Shown piece by piece: positions 58,819 through 64,000 of a stretch of 64,000 bases of DNA. A program made the translations under genes and the position numbers. Where the stretch lies: assembly GCA_001643675.2 (NCBI GenBank), contig LSRY02000001.1:2346501-2410500 (forward strand). The letters are read 5' to 3'. Position 1 is the stretch's first letter. Every line of letters starts with the position of its first letter. The notes beneath the pieces are model-generated. The model ran no database searches. It was not told the DNA's origin and was given only the letters and a program-made list of their open reading frames with translations. This stretch comes from Monocercomonoides exilis (lineage: Eukaryota > Preaxostyla > Oxymonadida > Polymastigidae).

Positions 58819-60158
58819 ATGTTTTTTGAAGAACTGCTTGACGAACTTGGAGGTTGCAACGATGATGAACAGAAAGTCAAAGTTGAAGAAATGAATGGAA
58901 TGATCGATAAGATGAGCAAGCATGAATTTCTCACAATTTGTTCATTTGACATGTTTGACAAAATCACAAAAATAATCACAAAGGGAAAGAAAACTCCTTT
59001 AAGAAATATGTTGCTTTTCCCGAAGCACATGGGGCGTTTAAATGCAATGAAAAGACTTAATGTTGGTCACTTCAAAAATTCTTCATTAGGAAAAAGGATT
59101 AAAAATCTGATTGTTGAAGAAGAGAAGAAGAAAGAAGGGAAAAACGAGAAGCTTCTGATTGATCTCTGTGAATGCTTCTTGTTGCATAACGAATTTAAGT
59201 CCATTAATAAAACCATGAATAATGTTTGTGTGTCCTGCCTTCTGAAAGTGGCATCAAACAAGGATGAAAGCAAAGAAACACAAAAAGAAGTGGAAACTGC
59301 ATTGCTTGCTTTGGGCAATGTTAGATGCTGTGCATGAATATTTGTTATTATTTTTTTTATATTTGATATTTTTCTTTTCCTGTATTTGATTAGAAAAAAA
59401 GAAAAAATGCCCGTTTGAATGAACTGAAGGAAATCATCCTATACCATCAAGAACACTGCAATCTCACACGACTTGCGTATCAATCTGCTTGGCAGTTTTT
59501 GATGAATCGACTTTGTGTAAACACAAGCTTGGAGGACGAAATAGTGAATGAGCTGCATTTTGTGAGAGAAACAAGAAGAGAACTGGAAGAGCTTTCAAAG
59601 TGTGTGGATTGGAAGAGAAAAGGTGATAAAAAAGTCAAAGAAACGAAAGAAGCGAAAGAAGCGAAAGAAATGATAATTATCAGGAGATGGATCAATACAG
59701 TTAATCATTTCTTATTGTGTTCCAAATTGTGGAATGAAAAATCTGTTCTGCTAATAGAAGGAATTGTTCTGGTATTTCGTGCAGCGAAAGATAATCACAG
59801 AGATTTTTGCCAATATTGTTTTTATTTGTTAAGAAGAATAGCTAGAATGAGGGTTGTGAAAGTTGATGACTTGTTGAAAAGCGGAGCTGTTGATGCTGTT
59901 TTGGAGAAGATTCAGCAACAAACATTAAAAGACGATTTGATACATGATTATTTGGAATTCTTTTTGGAGATTTCAGAAAAATTGGAAAGAATGAGGGAAA
60001 AAGACAGAAAAGAAACGAAAAGAAAGATGTTTGAAAAGATGGAAGAAGAAGGATATGAAGACATCATCGCAAGTTTTCATGTTATAATTCCTTTTTTGAA
60101 AACCAATTCTTACTATTTTCCACCGAAACATTATGGGGATTATTTGATAAACATATGA
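58819..60158 (+). CDS. Two-exon helical (ARM/HEAT-like) family protein, copy 8
   Basis: ATG 58819 gives MFFEELLDELGGCNDDEQKV. Exon 1 ends at 59331, exon 2 is 59394-60158. The 62-bp intron keeps phase 0 only if it begins GCATGA (a GC-AG intron; sister genes have GTATGA). Exon 2 reads KKRKNARLNELKEIILYHQE, LTRLAYQSAWQFLMNRL, a Lys/Glu linker, helical repeats (LIEGIVLVFRAAKDN) and FEKMEEEGYEDIIASFH, ending HYGDYLINI and TGA. Exon 1 shares identical stretches with copy 7. The DIRS element sits 61 bp upstream of the ATG, cutting the copy off from its ancestral upstream region, so expression may be altered. Confidence 0.75.
59332..59393 (+). other. 62-bp intron of family copy 8, GC-AG type
   Basis: Donor GCATGA, acceptor TTTGATTAG. 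The alternative GT two bases upstream breaks the frame. Confidence 0.55.
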
Positions 60159-60159
60159 A

Positions 60160-62078
60160 TTTTGAGCGTTTTTCTTTTCCTTGTTTTTTTTGAAGAGGAA
60201 GATTTTTAAAAGGGGTTGACTGAGGTTTTGCTTCATTTCAGATCTGTAATTCCAACAATGCAAATAGAAAAATATATCTGAAGAAAATATTTTCTATTTT
60301 TAATTTTTAATGATTTGAATTTGAAAAAAGAATGTCCAAAAAAGAATACTGAAACATGGAAACTGGGAATTCAAATGAAAAAAAAAGAAGAAAGAATTTT
60401 TTGGAGATTCTGCGCGAATAAATGAGAAAACAGAGTATTTTGTTCATTCGAATGATTTTCATTCACATCATTTCCAGAAGCCAACATTTCCAAATAAAAA
60501 ATTTCCCTTTCAGAATAAATGATTGTTCACCAACTGTATCATCACATAATAATCTAATGTGACAAAATGATAAATCTCTTCCCTCAATAATCCTATCTCC
60601 ATTTGTCATTTCCAATATTCTTTTGTGACAGTTTCCTTCTCCATTTCAAATTTTTTGTCTTTCTCTCATCACCTTTTGACTCTTCAACCACTCACAAAAG
60701 AGAAGTCGCATTATGAAGTCTGTTGCATTCCTTCGCTTCGATCTTCCATTCCAAAATTAAAATTATTCCAAGATTTCTTCTTTTTTCTTCTGCACTTCGT
60801 TCAACAGTCAAATGATACAATGTCAGTATCGTCCTCCTTTTTTGATTGGGCATCAATATCATATCCATTCCATTGCCTCGTTGCTTAAGCTGCTTCCTTT
60901 TGACAGATGAGAAAATTTCCTTTGTGTTTGTGAACAGAAATAGAAGACAAAACTTGAAGAAGAATTCACGGAGAGTCGAACGGAATAAATTGTTAATATT
61001 ACATTTTAATTAGTGAAGAAGATGTAAAAGAAGAAGATGAGGAGGAGGAAGAAGAAGAAGCTGAATTAATAAAGTAATGATTAAAGTTGACAAAATGAGA
61101 TGATATGTTTGGAGTAATTGTAATAAAAAGCAACAATAAATAAAACTGATTGAAATTCATCGATATCAAACGTTATCTTTCTTCTTCTTCCATTTTTGTG
61201 TGTTCTTCTCAGAAACAGCATCTTCAAAATCTTTCACGCATTCAACTCAATCCTTTCCTTCTCACCTTCAAAAATTATAAAATATTTGGAAATCATTCTT
61301 TTCATTCAAAAATCTTCCGCTTTTCCTTCACTTCTTTCTCATAAATAATCTTTCTTCCAAAATAACTCTTCGCAAAAACCCAAAGCAATGCATCTTCATT
61401 ATATCTTGAATTTTTGTTTTTCTTCTTCTTTGCCTTTTCCTTCCCCTCTTTTCTTCTTCTTCAAAATCATCAAATCCCTCGCTTTTGATATTGCTTTAAA
61501 GAAAACAATAAAAATTCAATAAATAATTTTTTTTTTGAAAAGATAAATCAAACCTTATGATTTGTTAGCTATTTTTAATTTTTGTCTCATTGGATATGCT
61601 CGTTTTCTTCAAAAATAATTCATCATTCCTCCATTAACAACAGTTTAAGCAACATATTCTCCAATCATCCATTTCCAAAAGTCTTTTCATCTCCATTTCA
61701 GAAGGTTTCTGAACCTTCTGAATAAAGAGAGATTTGAATGTTTTTTCAATTCCTTCTGATTGAATCAAGAATTGACTTCTCAAATGTCCATCCAATCTCT
61801 TTGCCCTGCTTTATTTCCACATAAACCAATTGTTCGAGCAAGGCATTCTTCCAAGATAAGTGAATGTCAGTCATTCATTCAGTTTATTTGGTTCATGCAC
61901 TCTGAACAATAAAAAATAAAAAAATATAAAGAAATATAACTAACTTCATCTTTGCCAAAAATTCTCAATCGTTCTTCTTTCAGAAAAACAATTTTCAATA
62001 GATGTTTATCCATCTCTCAAATCAAATGCCTGCAAAACGAACAAATGATATAAAAAAATATCATTCCACAAACCAGAA
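60160..62078. other. Intergenic region without a confident gene
   Basis: AT-rich. Some frames (60625-60888, 61150-61344 plus) stay open longer when TAA is read as Gln but show no recognisable motif. Short GAA repeats at 61039-61060. Confidence 0.4.
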
Positions 62079-62420
62079 ATGAGCAAATATATCACTTTCC
62101 ATTCTTTGAGTCGCTTCCACCTTTTATCTTTTTTCAGTAAGCCAATAAAAACATAAACCATTTCTTCATATTTGTTCGCAAAACTATCTTATCAAATGCT
62201 CACGTTAATTGTTAACTATTTTGCATCCAAACGCTTGAATCTAATTTCACAGTCAAATGAAAAAAGCATTTCTCAACAAAAGATATTATCATTGGATTCT
62301 TCGAAATCCTCGATCACATGTTCATCAAAAGTTTTGAAAAATAAGTCAATCCGAATAAATAACAATGGTTTATCAGATTTTTTCAATGCGAATTGGGATC
62401 AAAACAAAAATGTTCTATGA
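62079..62420 (+). CDS. Small hypothetical protein with one in-frame TAA
   Basis: ATG 62079 (MSKYITFHSLSRFHLL) to TGA 62418-62420, 113 residues with one TAA (PIKT-TAA-TISSYLF) read as Gln. The C-terminal half is Ser/Asn/Lys-rich (LDSSKSSITCSSKVLKN). No signal peptide is certain and no family is recognised. It may be chance. Confidence 0.3.
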
Positions 62421-62827
62421 ATAACAAACAATAAAGAAACAAATTTAAGTTTGTTTTGTGTTTTCTTATTTATAATTTTCGAAAAATCAATAGCAATAAT
62501 TAAAGGAACCGAGTGATTGACAAGGCAATATGTATGCATTCATCAAACAATCACAATATTAAATTTTGTTTATGTGATTTTACATTCAAAAAGTTGTAAT
62601 GATTCATGGCAAAATATATTTTTTTAAGTGAAAAAACAGTTTTACACTGGACAGCTGTTAAATAGAATAATTTTAATTTAATATCATCTCTAATTTATTT
62701 CAAAATCAATAATAAGTATTTCAATTGCATCTATTCACTTTTCAATCATGTGAATAAAAAACAAAAAATGATCATTCTCATAATATTAAATTTTTCGAAA
62801 CAAAATTGATTTTTATTCTCGATAAAC
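62421..62827. other. AT-rich upstream region of the next gene
   Basis: No gene seen. Confidence 0.5.
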
Positions 62828-64000
62828 ATGCTTTTATTCCTTTTAGCATGTCTGATTCTGGCAGAGACATTTAAATCTCAAGTCATCTGTGAAACAGCCG
62901 CATTTAGAAACCGAGGTATTATATTTAATATAACTTTTAAACATAACTGTATTTATTTCGGTCAAGGCAACTCAAATGATGCACAGTTTTTCACAAATGG
63001 TGATAATAATTATTTTTCAGAACAGAGAAAAACATCAGGAGTGAAAATATTGAAGGCAGGAACATGCACAGCGATTTATTCAATTTTTCGCTTTTCCAAT
63101 TCTTCAGTTGGACTGAAAAATGTGGCAGTGGAATATTCTTCCTCACCATTTATTCTAATAACAGATAAATCGAATTTGATGTTGGATACCTGCATTTCCC
63201 ACCAAAAGTCGGAATTTCCGTTTCTTTTGAATATCGGGTCAATCTGCCTCACAAACATGACTTTGATCCCCCAAGAGAGTCTTAACCCATCCAGTCTCAT
63301 ATTTTCATCTGATGATTCAAATATTGCTATTTTGAGCAATTCCATCATGACAGACCTGACTGTTTCTTCGTCAGACCATTTTCTTGTTTCAGGAAAGAGC
63401 AAAAGCGAACAGATCATTAATTGTGCCTTCAGGAACATGTCTGTGAAATATGACACGAATAGCTATCATTTTGTGGAACATTCATGTTTTCGAAGTTCAA
63501 TGGAGAACTGCCTCATTTATTCGTGTGTGAATGCCTTTGAAGGAGGGACTTCGAGTGGATCACATTCTTCACAGGAATTCATCTGCAAAAACACAACAAC
63601 ACGCTATGGGAAAAGGGAAATGAATGCTCTTCAGAAAAAGGAAAAACTGAACACAACAGAAAGCCAATCCTTTTCGTTGTGTGAATGGACTGATTGCACA
63701 TCTTTATATGGAGGCGCTATTTATGTTTATAACAATGCAAGTGCAATTCTCACAGTTGAGAATTCTTCATTCACAAGATGCAACGCTTCATCCACAAGAG
63801 GCGGAGGAATATATGCTTTGAAAATTGCTGAATGCATTGTGCTTCATTCAACATTTGTGCAGTGCTTTGCAGCAGGAAAAACAAATTATGGTGGAGGAGG
63901 AATTCAATTCGAACATGTAAATGTCCAATCAATTGTTGATGATTGCTCTTTTCACAGCTGTTTTGCTGAAGATGAAGGCGGGGCAATAAACCTACGACCA
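62828..64000 (+). CDS. Beta-helix surface protein, 5' part (runs off the window)
   Basis: ATG 62828 opens a signal peptide (MLLFLLACLILAETFKSQV) and the frame stays open without any stop for 391 codons to the last base. The N-terminal third has few repeats; from about residue 290 classic beta-helix units appear, SLYGGAIYVYNN, SSFTRCNAS...GGGIYAL, STFVQCFAAG...GGGIQF and SFHSCFAEDEGGAI. This is the GGA-I/paired-Cys pattern of polymorphic-membrane-protein-like repeats. Expected continuation: more repeats, one membrane helix and a cytoplasmic tail, as in the 0.7-kb gene. It is probably secreted to the cell surface for adhesion or contact. No TAA/TAG occurs in this part. Confidence 0.82.
   Translation, partial: MLLFLLACLILAETFKSQVICETAAFRNRGIIFNITFKHNCIYFGQGNSNDAQFFTNGDNNYFSEQRKTSGVKILKAGTCTAIYSIFRFSNSSVGLKNVAVEYSSSPFILITDKSNLMLDTCISHQKSEFPFLLNIGSICLTNMTLIPQESLNPSSLIFSSDDSNIAILSNSIMTDLTVSSSDHFLVSGKSKSEQIINCAFRNMSVKYDTNSYHFVEHSCFRSSMENCLIYSCVNAFEGGTSSGSHSSQEFICKNTTTRYGKREMNALQKKEKLNTTESQSFSLCEWTDCTSLYGGAIYVYNNASAILTVENSSFTRCNASSTRGGGIYALKIAECIVLHSTFVQCFAAGKTNYGGGGIQFEHVNVQSIVDDCSFHSCFAEDEGGAINLRP

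Noticed and set aside
1-64000. tRNA or rRNA genes
   Set aside because: I saw no cloverleaf with paired A and B boxes and no rRNA-like segment. The GGTCTTCGAGACC in the DIRS element resembles a B box only superficially.

Overview
The window reads as AT-rich nuclear DNA of a unicellular eukaryote, most likely an oxymonad-type flagellate (Preaxostyla). The reasons are short GT..AG introns (52-76 bp), families of right-handed beta-helix surface proteins with a signal peptide and a C-terminal membrane anchor, very long Ser/Glu/Lys low-complexity tracts, a DIRS-type tyrosine-recombinase retrotransposon, and above all the genetic code. Intact host genes here end in TGA. Several reading frames run through TAA and TAG at places where glutamine fits, including one position where homologues inside the window carry CAG/CAA. 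TAA/TAG = Gln is known in the oxymonad Streblomastix strix. The lineage assignment is inference; no rRNA gene is present to confirm it.

Layout. 0.7-4.1 kb: a membrane-anchored beta-helix surface protein gene with one frameshift. 5-31 kb: a dispersed family of two-exon, helical (ARM/HEAT-like) genes on both strands at about 5.2, 10.3, 18.2, 22.6 (fragment), 23.1 (decayed), 25.9 and 30.5 kb, with an eighth member at 58.8 kb. Between them lie trinucleotide repeats, decayed Ser-rich genes (13.8-16.2 kb), a 1-kb near-perfect palindrome (20.6-21.6 kb) and decayed surface-protein genes. 32.7-40.8 kb: a single giant TRK/TrkH-type potassium transporter gene on the minus strand (about 2,660 residues, two exons). 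41.8-48.5 kb: a nest of small TIR elements with TA flanks, plus a 4.45-kb segment with inverted ends that holds a broken Gln-rich coiled-coil gene. 49.7-51.8 kb: a decayed surface-protein gene. 52.7-58.8 kb: a complete DIRS-like element (gag-like ORF, RT/RNase H, tyrosine recombinase, split inverted ends and an internal complementary region) inserted upstream of the eighth family gene; the paralogous empty site survives at 30.44 kb. 62.8 kb to the end: the 5' part of another surface protein gene, open to the window edge.

The coding content is mostly surface and membrane proteins, one lineage-specific helical family and mobile DNA. Identical blocks shared by otherwise divergent family members point to ectopic gene conversion, and the beta-helix genes show a high rate of decay. 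Frameshifts often fall in homopolymers, so some may be sequencing errors rather than real breaks.
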